Of a DNA stretch of 64,000 nt, positions 30,456 to 40,082 are shown piece after piece. The notes below the pieces were generated by a model. The model was not told the DNA's origin. It worked only from the letters and a program-made list of their open reading frames with translations, and ran no database searches. The position numbers and the translations under genes are program-made. Within the stretch, counting starts at the first letter, position 1. The number at the start of each line of letters is the position of its first letter. The DNA comes from Streptococcus taonis. GTDB taxonomy: Bacteria; Bacillota; Bacilli; Lactobacillales; Streptococcaceae. The stretch lies in assembly GCF_029948085.1 (NCBI RefSeq), contig NZ_JARZZP010000002.1:1-64000 (forward strand), read 5' to 3'.

Positions 30456-30536
30456 AGCTCCCTAATAACTAGGGAGCTCCGACCTCTAAAAGAGGTGCCC
30501 GAACAATATATTACCTCAAAATGAAGCATTTGTCAA
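30456..30536 (-). promoter_or_regulatory. pyrG promoter with GGGC start and CTP-sensing attenuator
   Basis: On the minus strand TTGACA (30531-30536), a 17-base spacer and TAATAT (30508-30513) place the start at GGGC (30500-30497), exactly 7 bases downstream. A terminator follows: AGCTCCCTA and TTAGGGAGCT (30456-30478), then ATTTTTGTTTTT. In B. subtilis and L. lactis pyrG, low CTP makes RNA polymerase stutter at a GGGC start. The extra 5' G residues pair with the pyrimidine-rich 5' arm of the terminator and allow read-through. The same parts are here, with CUCCCU as the pairing target. Confidence 0.85.
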
Positions 30537-30661
30537 ATAGAACAAATCGTTGACTTGGCATTCTATTTTACATAACTCATTCAAACTAAAAAGTAAAAAG
30601 ATGCTGGGACTAGGAAATCGAGACTTGATAGACCGATTCCAGCTCCAACTCCTTTTTATTT

Positions 30662-31237
30662 TTATTCTTCCTCTTCTTCAGAGTCTTCGTCGTCTTCTTC
30701 ATTAAGATCGACTTCTTCGTCTAGATCATCTGGGGCGATTTCATTTATTTCAGCATCGTAGGCTTCCACTTCATTCTTCTCATCATCTGGATTTTCATCA
30801 TCATAAGAAAGAGCTGGATCTTCTTCGTATGCATCCTCATCTTCTGGATCATCTGCACTGTAATCAATAGCATCTGCATCACCATCCATGAAGGCGTTAA
30901 CACGTTTTTTCTTAGCCTTAGGTGCTACTTCTTCATCATCACTTTCTTCAAGAGCAATGATTTCCTCATCGATTTCATCGACTCCATACCATGAACGAAG
31001 GCCCCATTTGTTATCTCCAAGTGAGATAAAGCTACCGTCAAAGTTCAACTCTGTATAGAACAAAGGCAAAGCTTCACGAATATCGCTATTAGAGGTACCG
31101 AGATAGTTTTGGATTTCATTAACCAAATCACTAAAATGCATTTCGTGATCACGACCACGGAGTTCCAAGATGGCACGAGCCACCTCAATCATAGATAGTT
31201 CACTTTTTTCTTGCCCAGCAAATACTTCTAATTCCAA
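30662..31237 (-). CDS. rpoE: RNA polymerase delta subunit
   Basis: This 191-residue delta factor of Gram-positive RNA polymerase has a folded N-terminal HARE-HTH domain (residues about 1-90, with [16 protein letters not shown]) and a long disordered tail of Asp and Glu ending EDSEEEEE. It displaces nucleic acids and speeds polymerase recycling. The start is taken as TTG at 31237: AGGAG lies seven bases before it, and an ATG at 31252 falls at that binding site. This matches the usual start (M/L)ELEVFAGQ. It is transcribed just upstream of pyrG. Confidence 0.92.
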   Translation of the reverse strand: MELEVFAGQEKSELSMIEVARAILELRGRDHEMHFSDLVNEIQNYLGTSNSDIREALPLFYTELNFDGSFISLGDNKWGLRSWYGVDEIDEEIIALEESDDEEVAPKAKKKRVNAFMDGDADAIDYSADDPEDEDAYEEDPALSYDDENPDDEKNEVEAYDAEINEIAPDDLDEEVDLNEEDDEDSEEEEE

Positions 31238-31379
31238 AGCGTTTCTCCTCATTTTTTACTACTAACGCCAGAGTGGATAAACTCCGGTCTCATTTTATCA
31301 TGTACTCTTTATTGTACGATAATTTTGCCTAATAGTCAAAGGTTTAGGAGAAATAAATGTGAAATATTTCAGCTAATTA

Positions 31380-31493
31380 ATACTCAATGAAAATCAAAGA
31401 GCAAACTAAGAAGTTAGCCACAGGCTGCTCAAAACACTGTTTTGAGGTTGCAGATGGAAGCTGACGTGGTTTGAAGAGATTTTCGAAGAGTAT
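31380..31493 (-). repeat. BOX element, internally deleted
   Basis: It has the boxC end (ACTCAATGAAAATC), part of boxB (CAAAACACTGTTTTGAGG) and the outer boxA (GACGTGGTTTGAAGAGATTT), but the GACGAAGTCAG and ACGGCAAGG segments are missing. This gives 114 bases instead of about 151. It lies between rpoE and the ABC-2 genes. Confidence 0.88.
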
Positions 31494-31529
31494 AAAAGAC
31501 CTGGGAGATACACTCACAGGTCCGTGACT

Positions 31530-32729
31530 TTATTTATAACTTAAAGCTCGTTTAAAGGTTTTCCAGATCCCCAAATCATCCGTTTGAAGGACCAAACTAG
31601 CATACATACGTCCGATAAAAGCTGTTGCAGTAACTGCAAAAATCACCGTTATAGCAAGCGAAATCCAAGCTTCTACTCCATTTGCGTAACCATTGATAGC
31701 TCTGAATGGCATAAAGAAGGTTGAGACGAATGGGATGTAAGAACCGATTTTCAAGATTAAATTGTCCCCAGAAGTTCCTAATACAGTTACCCCAATGAAA
31801 CCTACCATAATCAAAAGCATCAAAGGCGATAAGGCCTTACCAGAGTCTTCAGGTCGAGAAACCATAGAACCTAAGAAGGCAGCCAAGACCACATACATGA
31901 AGAGACTGACTAAGATAAATAATAAGGTGTTAAGCGAGAAGGCTTCTCCCAAGTGATTTAGAATACCTGAATTAGCCAAGATAGGCATATCCTTAAAGAA
32001 TAAGATAGCTCCAAGACCACCAACGACATAAATACCAATATGAGTCAAGATCACAAGAAGTAAGGCAAGCATACGAGCATAGAAGTAATGGCTTGCACGA
32101 ATGCTTGAGAAGACCACTTCCATGATTTTGGTTCCTTTCTCGCTGGCTACTTCCTGAGCAGTAACACTAGCATAAGTAATCAAAATCATATAGAGGAAGA
32201 AACCTAGTCCTGCAGCCGCAAAGGTTTGGACCATCTTTTTATTTTCCTTGGCTTCATCAATCTGTTCTGTAAATTGAACCGTTTGAGCCAAGCGTTTTTC
32301 CTGTTCCTGAGACAAATTTGCTTCTGAACGGTTGAGTTGGGATTGGAGTTCATTCAACTTAGCGGTCACTGATAACTTAATGCCACTCTCTAGTGAAGTT
32401 TCACCATGATAGACTGCCTTGAGGACACTGTTCTCCTGGTCAATGGTTAGATAGCCTTTTATTTTTTCATCCTTGATGGCTTCTTGAGCACTCGCTTCAT
32501 CCTTATAGTCAAAGTTAAGACCATTGGTCGATTTAAGTTCTTCTGTAACAAAAGGAACAGAACTAACTACTGCTACCTTACTATTTTGAGCCAAGGAAGA
32601 ACCTTGGAGAACACCAATTCCTCCAGATAGACCTAAAAAGAGGAAAGGCGAAATCACCATAAAGAAGAAACTCCACGACTTGACATGTCTTAGATAGGTT
32701 TCTTTAATTACAACCCACATATTTCTCAT
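31530..32729 (-). CDS. ABC-2 type transporter permease (NatB-like)
   Basis: This 399-residue permease has one N-terminal helix, a large extracellular domain (residues about 45-170, coiled-coil-rich near LQSQLNRSEANLSQEQEKR), and five or six C-terminal helices. This is the NatB/YhaP layout of ABC-2 exporters. It overlaps the ATPase gene upstream by 4 bases. Sodium or drug export is known for relatives; the substrate here is not determined. An alternative start three codons in is possible. Confidence 0.85.
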   Translation of the reverse strand: MRNMWVVIKETYLRHVKSWSFFFMVISPFLFLGLSGGIGVLQGSSLAQNSKVAVVSSVPFVTEELKSTNGLNFDYKDEASAQEAIKDEKIKGYLTIDQENSVLKAVYHGETSLESGIKLSVTAKLNELQSQLNRSEANLSQEQEKRLAQTVQFTEQIDEAKENKKMVQTFAAAGLGFFLYMILITYASVTAQEVASEKGTKIMEVVFSSIRASHYFYARMLALLLVILTHIGIYVVGGLGAILFFKDMPILANSGILNHLGEAFSLNTLLFILVSLFMYVVLAAFLGSMVSRPEDSGKALSPLMLLIMVGFIGVTVLGTSGDNLILKIGSYIPFVSTFFMPFRAINGYANGVEAWISLAITVIFAVTATAFIGRMYASLVLQTDDLGIWKTFKRALSYK

Positions 32730-33619
32730 ACTTCCACCCCTGATTCTAATTTAAAGATTTCATCGATCGTTGGAGCTTGTTGATCAAAAGTCGCGATATA
32801 TTGACCTTGAGTCAAGATTGGGAAGAGCTCTCTACCTGCACTTTCATCATCTAAAATCAACTTCCAACTACCTTGCTTGGTCAAGCTAACCTGTTTAACA
32901 TGAGGAAGACTCTCCAGTTCTTCCTTGCTTCGTTCACTTGAAACAAAAAGTCGTGTTTTTCCGTATTGATTGCGGACTTCTTGGACAGGTCCATGCAAGA
33001 CCACACGCCCATCACGAATCATGAGGATATCATCACAAAGTTCTTCGACATTGGTCATGACATGGTCAGAAAAGATAATGGTTGCTCCACGCTCTTTTTC
33101 TTTCAAGATAACTCGCTTAAGGAGTTCGGTATTAACTGGATCCAAGCCACTAAAAGGTTCATCTAGGATAATCAAATCTGGTTCATGAATCAAAGTAATA
33201 ATCAACTGAATCTTTTGTTGATTTCCTTTTGAGAGACTTTTGATCTTGTCCGTCAGTTTCCCCTTGACTTCCAGTTTTTCCATCCATTGAGGGAGTTTTT
33301 CTTTGATTTCCTTGGTGTCCATACCTTTTAGGGTCGCCAAATAACGAACTTGTTCAAGGACTGTCAGTTTAGGCATAAGACTGCGTTCTTCAGGTAGATA
33401 ACCAATGCGAGCATAGGTCTCCTGACGAATATCTTGACCATCAAGCTCAATCTCCCCTTGATAGTCTAAAAATTTCAAAATACTGTGAAAAATAGTTGTT
33501 TTCCCAGCTCCATTTTTCCCAACCAGCCCCAAAATACGCCCTGGTCGTGCTTGAAAGTCAACACCAAACAAAACTTGCTTAGGCCCAAAACTTTTCTCTA
33601 GATTCCTTACTTCGAGCAT
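32726..33619 (-). CDS. ABC-2 transporter ATP-binding protein (NatA-like)
   Basis: This 297-residue ATPase has Walker A GKNGAGKTT near residue 37, signature LSKGNQQ, and Walker B LIILDEPFSGLDP, followed by a C-terminal regulatory region. GGAGGTGG lies directly before two ATGs; the second (33619) has the better spacing. It forms a two-gene exporter with the permease at 31530-32729. The gap from here to pheT (33620-33865) contains no gene that I can support. Confidence 0.88.
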   Translation of the reverse strand: MLEVRNLEKSFGPKQVLFGVDFQARPGRILGLVGKNGAGKTTIFHSILKFLDYQGEIELDGQDIRQETYARIGYLPEERSLMPKLTVLEQVRYLATLKGMDTKEIKEKLPQWMEKLEVKGKLTDKIKSLSKGNQQKIQLIITLIHEPDLIILDEPFSGLDPVNTELLKRVILKEKERGATIIFSDHVMTNVEELCDDILMIRDGRVVLHGPVQEVRNQYGKTRLFVSSERSKEELESLPHVKQVSLTKQGSWKLILDDESAGRELFPILTQGQYIATFDQQAPTIDEIFKLESGVEV

Positions 33620-33865
33620 CATCCACCTCCGAAATTTATTGCACTCATTATACTCCTTTTTGACAGCATTTACAATGATTTATGTACATTTTTAAATCTT
33701 GATTTCAAGAAGGATATTTTCTGGATAGGAACTTTATTAGCTTATCAACAAGCATTTTAGTCCTCCAGATTTTAAGTGATAAATTTATTATACTCATTTC
33801 TTGATAAATCCGTTGGCTATGTCCTCAAATGTTCATTTTCAGTCCTGAATTGTTATCTCAAAATT

Positions 33866-33891
33866 CAAAAATCCACCCCGGAGGATGGATT
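33866..33891 (-). terminator. Terminator after pheT
   Basis: On the minus strand AATCCATCC and GGGTGGATT pair around TCCG and are followed by TTTTGAATTTTG, a few bases after the pheT stop. Confidence 0.75.
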
Positions 33892-33897
33892 GATGAG

Positions 33898-36303
33898 TTA
33901 ACGCACTTCTGCATGCACTTTTTCTTCGAGCGATGCTTGGATTTTTTCCATGTAGCGTGCGACTTCTTCGTCTGTCAAGCTATCTTCTGGATTTTGGAAG
34001 GTCAAGCTATAAGCCATTGACTTCATACCAAGTCCTAGTTTTTCACCTGAGAAGACATCGAAAAGTTTGATATCTGTCAAACGTTTCACGCCTGCAGCTT
34101 GAATGGCATCAACCACTTCTTGGTGAGTCACTTCTGCTTTGAGGAGAAGAGCAATATCACGGCTCACTGCTGGGAATTTAGTGATTTCCACAAATGGAGC
34201 TGCTGGTTGAAGAGCTTTCTCGATAACTGAAAGGTTAAGCTCTGCTACATAAGTTTCTGGAATATCGTAAGCTTTAGCTGTAACAGGATGTACTTGACCG
34301 AGGAAACCAAGGACTTGGTCACCGAGTGAGATCAAGGCTGTACGTCCTGAGTGAAGGCTAGCGATTTCAGATGTTGCTGTATAAGTTACTTGGAGTCCCA
34401 AACGAGCAAAGAGGGCTTCAAGGATTCCTTTAGCATAGAAGAAATCAACTGGAACTGCTGCTGTTTGGAAATCTTTTTCAGCAACCAAGCCTGTCAAGGC
34501 AAAGGCAAAGCTGTTGATTTCATTTGGAAGTTCTTCTTTTGGATTGCCTGTTTGTTCAAAGACTTTTCCGATCTCGTAAAGAGCCAAGTTTTTATTCTTA
34601 CGAGCCACGTTGTAAGCAACTGTATCTAGGATACCAGAAATCATATTTTGACGGAGGACTGAACGATCCACAGTCATTGGCCACATGAGTTCTGTAAGGT
34701 TACTTGGTTGAGCTGTAAACTCTACTGCTTTTTCAGGAGTTGTCAGAGCATAGGTAATGATTTCTGTCAAACCGGCTCCTTCAGCGATGGTACGAACTTG
34801 ACGACGAAGTTTTTGTGTCGCAGTCAATTCACCAGCTGTACCGTCATCTTTTGGAAGACTGGTTGGCAAGCGGTCATATCCATAGATACGAGCGATTTCT
34901 TCAAATAGATCCGCTTCGATGGTGATATCCCAACGGCGACGTGGGACGCTGACTGTAAAGCTATCTGCATTGCCAGAAAGACCAAAACCAAGACGACGGA
35001 AGACGTCTTCTACATCAGCGTATGAAAGTTCTGTTCCGAGGACACGGTTAACGTCTGCAAGAGTCGAAGAAACCTCCACATCAGAAGTATCAAGTTCACC
35101 CGCTGAAACAATACCCTTACGCACCGTCGCACCTGCAAGTTCGGCAATCATACTAGCTGCCGCATCAAGAGCCTCATTAACTGTTGCCACATTGATCCCT
35201 TTTTCAAAGCGTGAAGATGATTCTGAGCGAAGATTAAGACGACCGCTAGTCTTACGGATAGATTTGCCATTGAAGACAGCAGCTTCAAGGACGACACGAG
35301 TAGACTTTTCAGAGATTTCTGTAGCTTGTCCACCCATGACACCTGCAAGGGCAACTGGTTTGTCAGCAACAGTAATCACTAAATCAGTTGTTTCCAACTC
35401 ACGCTCTTCCCCATCCAAGGTCACCAATTTCTCACCAGCACGCGCTTCACGCACACGGATGTCGTTTCCTTCAAAGGTATCCAAGTCAAAGGCATGCATG
35501 GGTTGACCAAAGTAAAGCAAGATATAGTTAGTCACGTCCACTACGTTATTGATTGGACGGATGCCTTCGTTCATGAGGAGGTTTTGCAACCATTGTGGAC
35601 TTGGCGCGATGGTCACATTGTCCAAGATACGGGCTGCATAGTAAGGGGCCTTGTCTGTGTCAATGCTGACTGTAAGAGCATCTGCTGCAGCTTCAGAAGT
35701 TTCTGTTAAAGTAAATTCTTTAAAGTTGACTGCCTTGTCATAGATAGCTGCCACTTCGTGAGCCACTCCACGCATAGAAAGGGCATCTGCACGGTTTGGT
35801 GTGATAGACAGTTCGATGATTTCATCATCCAAGTCTAGATATGAGAAGACTTCCTCACCTGGAACGGCATCATCTGGCAAGATTTGAATCCCATCTGCGA
35901 ATTCCTTAGGCACAACTGAGTCAGAAATGCCCAATTCACCAAGTGAACAGATCATTCCTAGTGACTCTAAACCACGGATTTTCCCTTTTTTGATTTTGTA
36001 GTTATCCGCAATACGGGCACCTGGAAGAGCCACCATAACCTTGATGCCTGCACGCACATTTGGTGCTCCACAGACGATTTGACGGGCTTCTTCTTCACCA
36101 ACATTGACTTGGCAGACATGAAGATGAGTTTCTGGTACATCTTCACAAGACAAGACTTCTCCGACAACAATTTTTGAGAGACCAGCAGCTGGTGATTCGA
36201 CACCTTCTACCTCGATCCCTGTGGTTGACATTTTTTCAGCCAACTCCTGTGATGGAACATCAATGTCCACCAATTCTTTTAACCATTTGTATGATACTAA
36301 CAT
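33898..36303 (-). CDS. pheT: Phenylalanyl-tRNA synthetase beta subunit
   Basis: This 801-residue beta subunit forms an alpha2-beta2 enzyme with PheS. It has an N-terminal tRNA-binding EMAP-like domain (residues about 40-150), B3/B4 editing domain (with [16 protein letters not shown] nearby), B5 domain, a catalytic-like core, and a C-terminal ferredoxin-fold anticodon-binding domain. Length is normal. It follows pheS with a 131-base gap containing inverted repeats but no gene. In pneumococcus an acetyltransferase gene sits in that gap. Confidence 0.96.
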   Translation of the reverse strand: MLVSYKWLKELVDIDVPSQELAEKMSTTGIEVEGVESPAAGLSKIVVGEVLSCEDVPETHLHVCQVNVGEEEARQIVCGAPNVRAGIKVMVALPGARIADNYKIKKGKIRGLESLGMICSLGELGISDSVVPKEFADGIQILPDDAVPGEEVFSYLDLDDEIIELSITPNRADALSMRGVAHEVAAIYDKAVNFKEFTLTETSEAAADALTVSIDTDKAPYYAARILDNVTIAPSPQWLQNLLMNEGIRPINNVVDVTNYILLYFGQPMHAFDLDTFEGNDIRVREARAGEKLVTLDGEERELETTDLVITVADKPVALAGVMGGQATEISEKSTRVVLEAAVFNGKSIRKTSGRLNLRSESSSRFEKGINVATVNEALDAAASMIAELAGATVRKGIVSAGELDTSDVEVSSTLADVNRVLGTELSYADVEDVFRRLGFGLSGNADSFTVSVPRRRWDITIEADLFEEIARIYGYDRLPTSLPKDDGTAGELTATQKLRRQVRTIAEGAGLTEIITYALTTPEKAVEFTAQPSNLTELMWPMTVDRSVLRQNMISGILDTVAYNVARKNKNLALYEIGKVFEQTGNPKEELPNEINSFAFALTGLVAEKDFQTAAVPVDFFYAKGILEALFARLGLQVTYTATSEIASLHSGRTALISLGDQVLGFLGQVHPVTAKAYDIPETYVAELNLSVIEKALQPAAPFVEITKFPAVSRDIALLLKAEVTHQEVVDAIQAAGVKRLTDIKLFDVFSGEKLGLGMKSMAYSLTFQNPEDSLTDEEVARYMEKIQASLEEKVHAEVR

Positions 36304-36434
36304 AATTCTGATTATAAGGTCCTACCAAGCAAGACCTTTTCAATTCCTTTCTTTTTCTTCGAGTCAGTCGTTTCTATTTTTAGACTAAGCGAAAACGAGA
36401 ACGACTGTTTAGGATTGTGTTTCAGGTTTCAATC
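36304..36434 (-). other. pheS-pheT spacer with two inverted repeats
   Basis: On the minus strand CAGTCGTT pairs with AACGACTG about 30 bases later, and AAGGTCTTG-type bases near 36335 can pair with AGGACCTT. There is no good U tract. The spacer may be a deletion scar or a processing region. Confidence 0.45.
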
Positions 36435-37481
36435 TTATTTAAACTGTTCTGAGAAGCGAACATCCCCTTGGTAGAAGCCACGGATATCGTTGATTCCGTA
36501 ACGAAGCATAGCTACACGCTCTTGTCCAAGACCAAAGGCAAAACCAGAGTAAACAGTCGCATCAATACCACTCATCTCAAGGACACGTGGGTGAACCATA
36601 CCGGCACCCATAATCTCGATCCAACCTGTTTTCTTACATACGTTACAGCCGTCTCCTCCACATTTGAAGCATGAGACATCCACCTCAACAGATGGCTCAG
36701 TGAACGGGAAGTAAGATGGACGCAAACGGATTTGACGCTCTTCACCAAACATTTTTTGTACAATCAACTGGAGGGTTCCTTGAAGGTCAGCCATAGAGAT
36801 GTTTTTCCCAACAACCAAACCTTCGATTTGGTGGAACTGGTGACTGTGGGTTGCATCATCCGTATCACGACGGAATACACGTCCTGGTGAGATCATCTTC
36901 AAAGGACCTTTTGAAAAATCATGGGCATCCATAGCACGCGCCTGAACTGGAGACGTGTGAGTACGGAGTAAGATTTCTTCAGTGATATAGAAAGTGTCCT
37001 GCATATCACGAGCTGGGTGATCCTTTGGAAGGTTCATACGTTCAAAGTTATAGTAGTCTTGCTCCACTTCAAATCCATCCACGACTTGGTAACCCATCCC
37101 GATGAAGATATCTTCAATTTCCTCACTAGTTTGTGTGAGGACGTGACGGTGACCAATCGCAACTGGGCGACCTGGAAGCGTCACATCGACACTCTCACTT
37201 GCTAGTTGAGCTTCTACTTTCTTTTCTTCCAAGAGCTTAGCTGTTTCTTCAAAAGCGGCTGTCAAAACATCACGTGCTTCATTGACGTGTTTTCCGATAA
37301 CAGGACGCATTTCTGCAGAAACGTCTTTCATCCCTTTAAGAATTTCAGTCAGGGAACCTTTTTTACCAAGGACAGAGACGCGCAAGTCTTGCAGCTCTTT
37401 TTTATTTTCAGCAGAAATCTGCTTCAAGCTAGCTAGCGTTTCTTCACGAAGCGCTTTTAATTGTTCTTCAATAGTTGACAT
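36435..37481 (-). CDS. pheS: Phenylalanyl-tRNA synthetase alpha subunit
   Basis: This 348-residue catalytic subunit has an N-terminal coiled coil (residues about 1-85), motif 2 [19 protein letters not shown], and motif 3 with [13 protein letters not shown] near residue 310. A zinc-finger-like insertion [17 protein letters not shown] (near residue 255) is present, as in related streptococci. The start at 37481 is chosen by length and the upstream GGAGGAATT; the longer ORF runs back into the T-box leader. Regulation is by that T-box. Confidence 0.96.
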   Translation of the reverse strand: MSTIEEQLKALREETLASLKQISAENKKELQDLRVSVLGKKGSLTEILKGMKDVSAEMRPVIGKHVNEARDVLTAAFEETAKLLEEKKVEAQLASESVDVTLPGRPVAIGHRHVLTQTSEEIEDIFIGMGYQVVDGFEVEQDYYNFERMNLPKDHPARDMQDTFYITEEILLRTHTSPVQARAMDAHDFSKGPLKMISPGRVFRRDTDDATHSHQFHQIEGLVVGKNISMADLQGTLQLIVQKMFGEERQIRLRPSYFPFTEPSVEVDVSCFKCGGDGCNVCKKTGWIEIMGAGMVHPRVLEMSGIDATVYSGFAFGLGQERVAMLRYGINDIRGFYQGDVRFSEQFK

Positions 37482-37499
37482 AATTCCTCCATCAGTCTC

Positions 37500-37710
37500 T
37501 CGTAGATAAAAAGAAAACCACATGCCAAAAACTCCACTCGGAGCGTTGACACGCGGTACCATCCGTTTTTATCTGACAAGTCAGACCTTTATTTCTGAAT
37601 CCATAGGCAAGTGAATTCACCCAGCTTTCATATAGAGAGCTTTCAGTCACGGCTCTCCTCCCTGATATACTTCCCCTGAGATACTAGTCTTGCAGATTCC
37701 TATTTAATTA
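37500..37710 (-). promoter_or_regulatory. Phe-specific T-box leader
   Basis: The T-box core GGTACCGCG is at 37552-37560 on the minus strand, followed by the terminator CGCTCC, GAGT, GGAG, TTTTT (37527-37545). Upstream stem I elements include GAGAGCC/GCTCTC. A TTC triplet, read in GTGAATTCAC (near 37608-37617), is the likely Phe specifier. Uncharged tRNA-Phe would bind and stabilise the antiterminator, raising pheST expression. Confidence 0.9.
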
Positions 37711-37716
37711 TTATTC

Positions 37717-37745
37717 ATTTTATCAAATTTCAAGCATTCTTGCAA
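37717..37745 (-). promoter_or_regulatory. pheS T-box promoter
   Basis: TTGCAA (37740-37745), a 17-base spacer and TAAAAT (37717-37722) on the minus strand lie just upstream of the T-box leader. Confidence 0.75.
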
Positions 37746-37757
37746 GATGTTTTACGA

Positions 37758-38474
37758 CTAATCAACATAGTCCCCACCTTCAAAACCGTAATACTCTTCC
37801 AAACTGAGACCACTTGCTGCGATTTCTTTGGCTTCTTTCCCAACGTAGCGAAGGTGCCATTCTTCAGCCATATAGCCTGTTTCTTTTTCCTTACCTTTGA
37901 GATAGCGAACGACAAAACCATAGTCTGCAGCATGATCTAAAAGCCATTGGGCTGCTTTTTCTTCTGTCACTAAATCTCCATCTGTGCCGATAAGGTCAAA
38001 TGCTAGACCAGTTTGGTGTTCACTATAACCAGGTCTTGCCGAATAGCGGTCAGCCTCTGCCTTTCCATCTTGATTAACGTATTCCTGGTAAAGTTGAGTC
38101 TGAGTCTCATAACTTCTAAAGCCACTGTAATGATCGCTAATCGGGAATCCTGCCTCTTGCATAGCTTTGATGAGTTTGACCAACTCAGCCTTGGCTGTTG
38201 GATTTTCCCCTGGATTATAGTCTTTAGACAATGGATAGTGTTTATTTGCTACGATGATTTCATCGTACTTGCCTTGAATGCTAAAGTAGTCTCCCTTATT
38301 GACCACTTCTGCCTTTTTTGGGCTCGCTTCCTGAGACTTACTTCCCGCGGTTCCTTCTTGTACAGTCTTTTGCTCTGAAGAAGCTTTTGCGTCAGAAGTT
38401 GCTGGTTTTTCTTGCGAACAAGCCGCCAATGTTAGGGCTAGTAGTCCTGACAAGATAAGGTATCTTTTTTTCAT
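37758..38474 (-). CDS. ldcB: L,D-carboxypeptidase lipoprotein (LdcB/DacB)
   Basis: This 238-residue VanY-family peptidase trims the terminal D-Ala from peptidoglycan tetrapeptides at the cell surface. It has a lipoprotein signal with lipobox LAAC (Cys19) and a Ser/Ala/Lys-rich linker (residues about 20-55). Zinc-site motifs are SGFRSYETQTQLY, SEHQTGLAFDL (His and Asp ligands) and EEWHLRYV. Its pneumococcal relative is needed for normal cell shape. It lies 11 bases after the HIT gene and may be co-transcribed with it. Confidence 0.92.
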   Translation of the reverse strand: MKKRYLILSGLLALTLAACSQEKPATSDAKASSEQKTVQEGTAGSKSQEASPKKAEVVNKGDYFSIQGKYDEIIVANKHYPLSKDYNPGENPTAKAELVKLIKAMQEAGFPISDHYSGFRSYETQTQLYQEYVNQDGKAEADRYSARPGYSEHQTGLAFDLIGTDGDLVTEEKAAQWLLDHAADYGFVVRYLKGKEKETGYMAEEWHLRYVGKEAKEIAASGLSLEEYYGFEGGDYVD

Positions 38475-38485
38475 GATTTATCCTT

Positions 38486-38947
38486 TCATATGATAACTTT
38501 ATCCAATTCAACAGATAAAGTTTGGATTAAGTTTTCTAATTGTTTCGGTTGCGCTTGGCAATCTTCTGCTGCCATTTCTTCCCAAGGAACCCACCAAACT
38601 GGACCACGACCATTAAGACCGTGTCCCTTCATATCACCCTCTCGTCTGGGGAAAATATGCCAGTGAGCATGTGCATCTCCATTTCCCAATAACTCTACAT
38701 TCATTTTTTCAGCAGAAAAAGCTTTAGAAACTGCTTCCTGAACCAGACTCATTTCCTCTAAAAAACGAAGTTTAACACTTGGAGGTAGATGATGTAATTC
38801 TGTGACATGTTCCTTGGCTAAAAACAGAGTGTAACCTTCAAAATACTGATGATCACCAATAACAACATAGCCTGTTTCCAGTTCTTTTACAAAATAGGGA
38901 TTTTCCCCCGCCTTAATCAATTCAATTCGTTGACAGATGAGGCACAT
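38486..38947 (-). CDS. HIT family hydrolase
   Basis: This 153-residue histidine-triad protein has its triad in DAHAHWHIFPRREGD (near residue 98). It begins MCLICQRIEL with a Cys pair that may bind zinc. HIT proteins cleave nucleoside phosphoramidates and dinucleotides; the exact substrate is unknown. The ATG begins directly after the pepA stop (TAAGATG), so translation is coupled to pepA. Confidence 0.87.
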   Translation of the reverse strand: MCLICQRIELIKAGENPYFVKELETGYVVIGDHQYFEGYTLFLAKEHVTELHHLPPSVKLRFLEEMSLVQEAVSKAFSAEKMNVELLGNGDAHAHWHIFPRREGDMKGHGLNGRGPVWWVPWEEMAAEDCQAQPKQLENLIQTLSVELDKVII

Positions 38948-38948
38948 C

Positions 38949-39986
38949 TTAGTCTACCAATCCACTATTGAGGTAAGCATCCACCATACGCTCAGTAGCA
39001 ACTACAGAATCGATATGAGTACGCTCATAAGAGTGACTAGACTCGATACCCGCTCCTAGAAGAGCGTGTTTGACTTCTGCTCCAGCTGACATAGCCGCTG
39101 AAGCGTCCGAACCATAAAATGGATAGATGTCCAGCTTAAATGGAATATCTTGCTCTTTCGCCAAGGCAACCAAGTGTTGACGGAAGTCATAGTGATAAGG
39201 CCCTGAGGCATCCTTGACACAGATAGACACTGTGTACTCATCTGTCTGCTGGTCATCTCCCATAGCTCCCATATCCACAGCCAGATACTCTACTACCTGA
39301 GCAGGAATATTAGAGTTAGCACCGTGCCCCACTTCTTCAAAGACTGAAAAAGCAAAATGGGTTGTTACTGGCAATACAATCTTCTCTTCCTTATAAATAC
39401 GAAGCAGATTAAGCAAAATCGCCGCACTGACCTTGTCATCCAAGTGGCGAGACTTGATAAAGCCTGTCTCTGTCACGACAGTTCGAGGGTCAAAGCTGAT
39501 AAAGTCACCAACCTCGATACCGAGTGCGCGTGTTTCTTTTTCATTGGTCACTTTTTCATCCAAACGAACTTCCATATTGTCCTGTGTACGTTCAGCAGTT
39601 CCAGCGTCTTTATATACGTGACAAGAAGTTTGGTGGATCAAAATCGTACCTGAAACAGTTTTCCCTGTGCTAGCCACATGAACAGTACAGTTTTCGCCTT
39701 CAATCATATTCCAAGGATAGCCACCGATACGGTCCATCTTGAGGCGACCATCTGGTTTAACAGCGCGAACGATAGCTCCCAAGGTATCCACATGGGCAGT
39801 TACATAGCGATGTTGCTCATTATTTTTACCTTTAATGGTAACATTCACTCCACCTTTAGCAGTACGGATAGGTTGATAGCCTAGTTTTTCAAGCGTCTCA
39901 ACTAAATAATTCGTAATTTCACGCGTAAAACCTGTTGGTGACGCAATATCAGTTAGTTCTTTGATATATTCTACAGTTTGATTCAT
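38949..39986 (-). CDS. pepA: M42 glutamyl aminopeptidase
   Basis: This 345-residue M42-family metallo-aminopeptidase resembles lactococcal/streptococcal PepA, which removes N-terminal Glu or Asp from peptides. Metal ligands and catalytic sites are visible in VTAHVDTLGAI (near residue 65), SRHLDDKVSAAIL, FEEVGHGAN, and YERTHIDS near the C-terminus. These enzymes form cytosolic dodecamers. It is the first of the pepA, HIT, ldcB run. brnQ lies upstream, fitting peptide and amino-acid use. Confidence 0.93.
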   Translation of the reverse strand: MNQTVEYIKELTDIASPTGFTREITNYLVETLEKLGYQPIRTAKGGVNVTIKGKNNEQHRYVTAHVDTLGAIVRAVKPDGRLKMDRIGGYPWNMIEGENCTVHVASTGKTVSGTILIHQTSCHVYKDAGTAERTQDNMEVRLDEKVTNEKETRALGIEVGDFISFDPRTVVTETGFIKSRHLDDKVSAAILLNLLRIYKEEKIVLPVTTHFAFSVFEEVGHGANSNIPAQVVEYLAVDMGAMGDDQQTDEYTVSICVKDASGPYHYDFRQHLVALAKEQDIPFKLDIYPFYGSDASAAMSAGAEVKHALLGAGIESSHSYERTHIDSVVATERMVDAYLNSGLVD

Positions 39987-40031
39987 TTCTTCACCTCTTT
40001 TGCTACCTATTATAACACATTTATCATCGGA

Positions 40032-40076
40032 TAAAAAAGAAAATCACTCCTGTAGACTTAGCTACAAAAGTGATTT
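40032..40076 (-). terminator. Terminator after brnQ
   Basis: AAAATCACTTTTGTAGCT and TACAGGAGTGATTTT pair on the minus strand and are followed by CTTTTTTATCC. Confidence 0.85.
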
Positions 40077-40082
40077 TAGTGA

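Noticed and set aside
34919..35506. 195-residue plus-strand ORF inside pheT
   Set aside because: It is a shadow of pheT with a Ser/Arg-rich composition and no ribosome-binding site.
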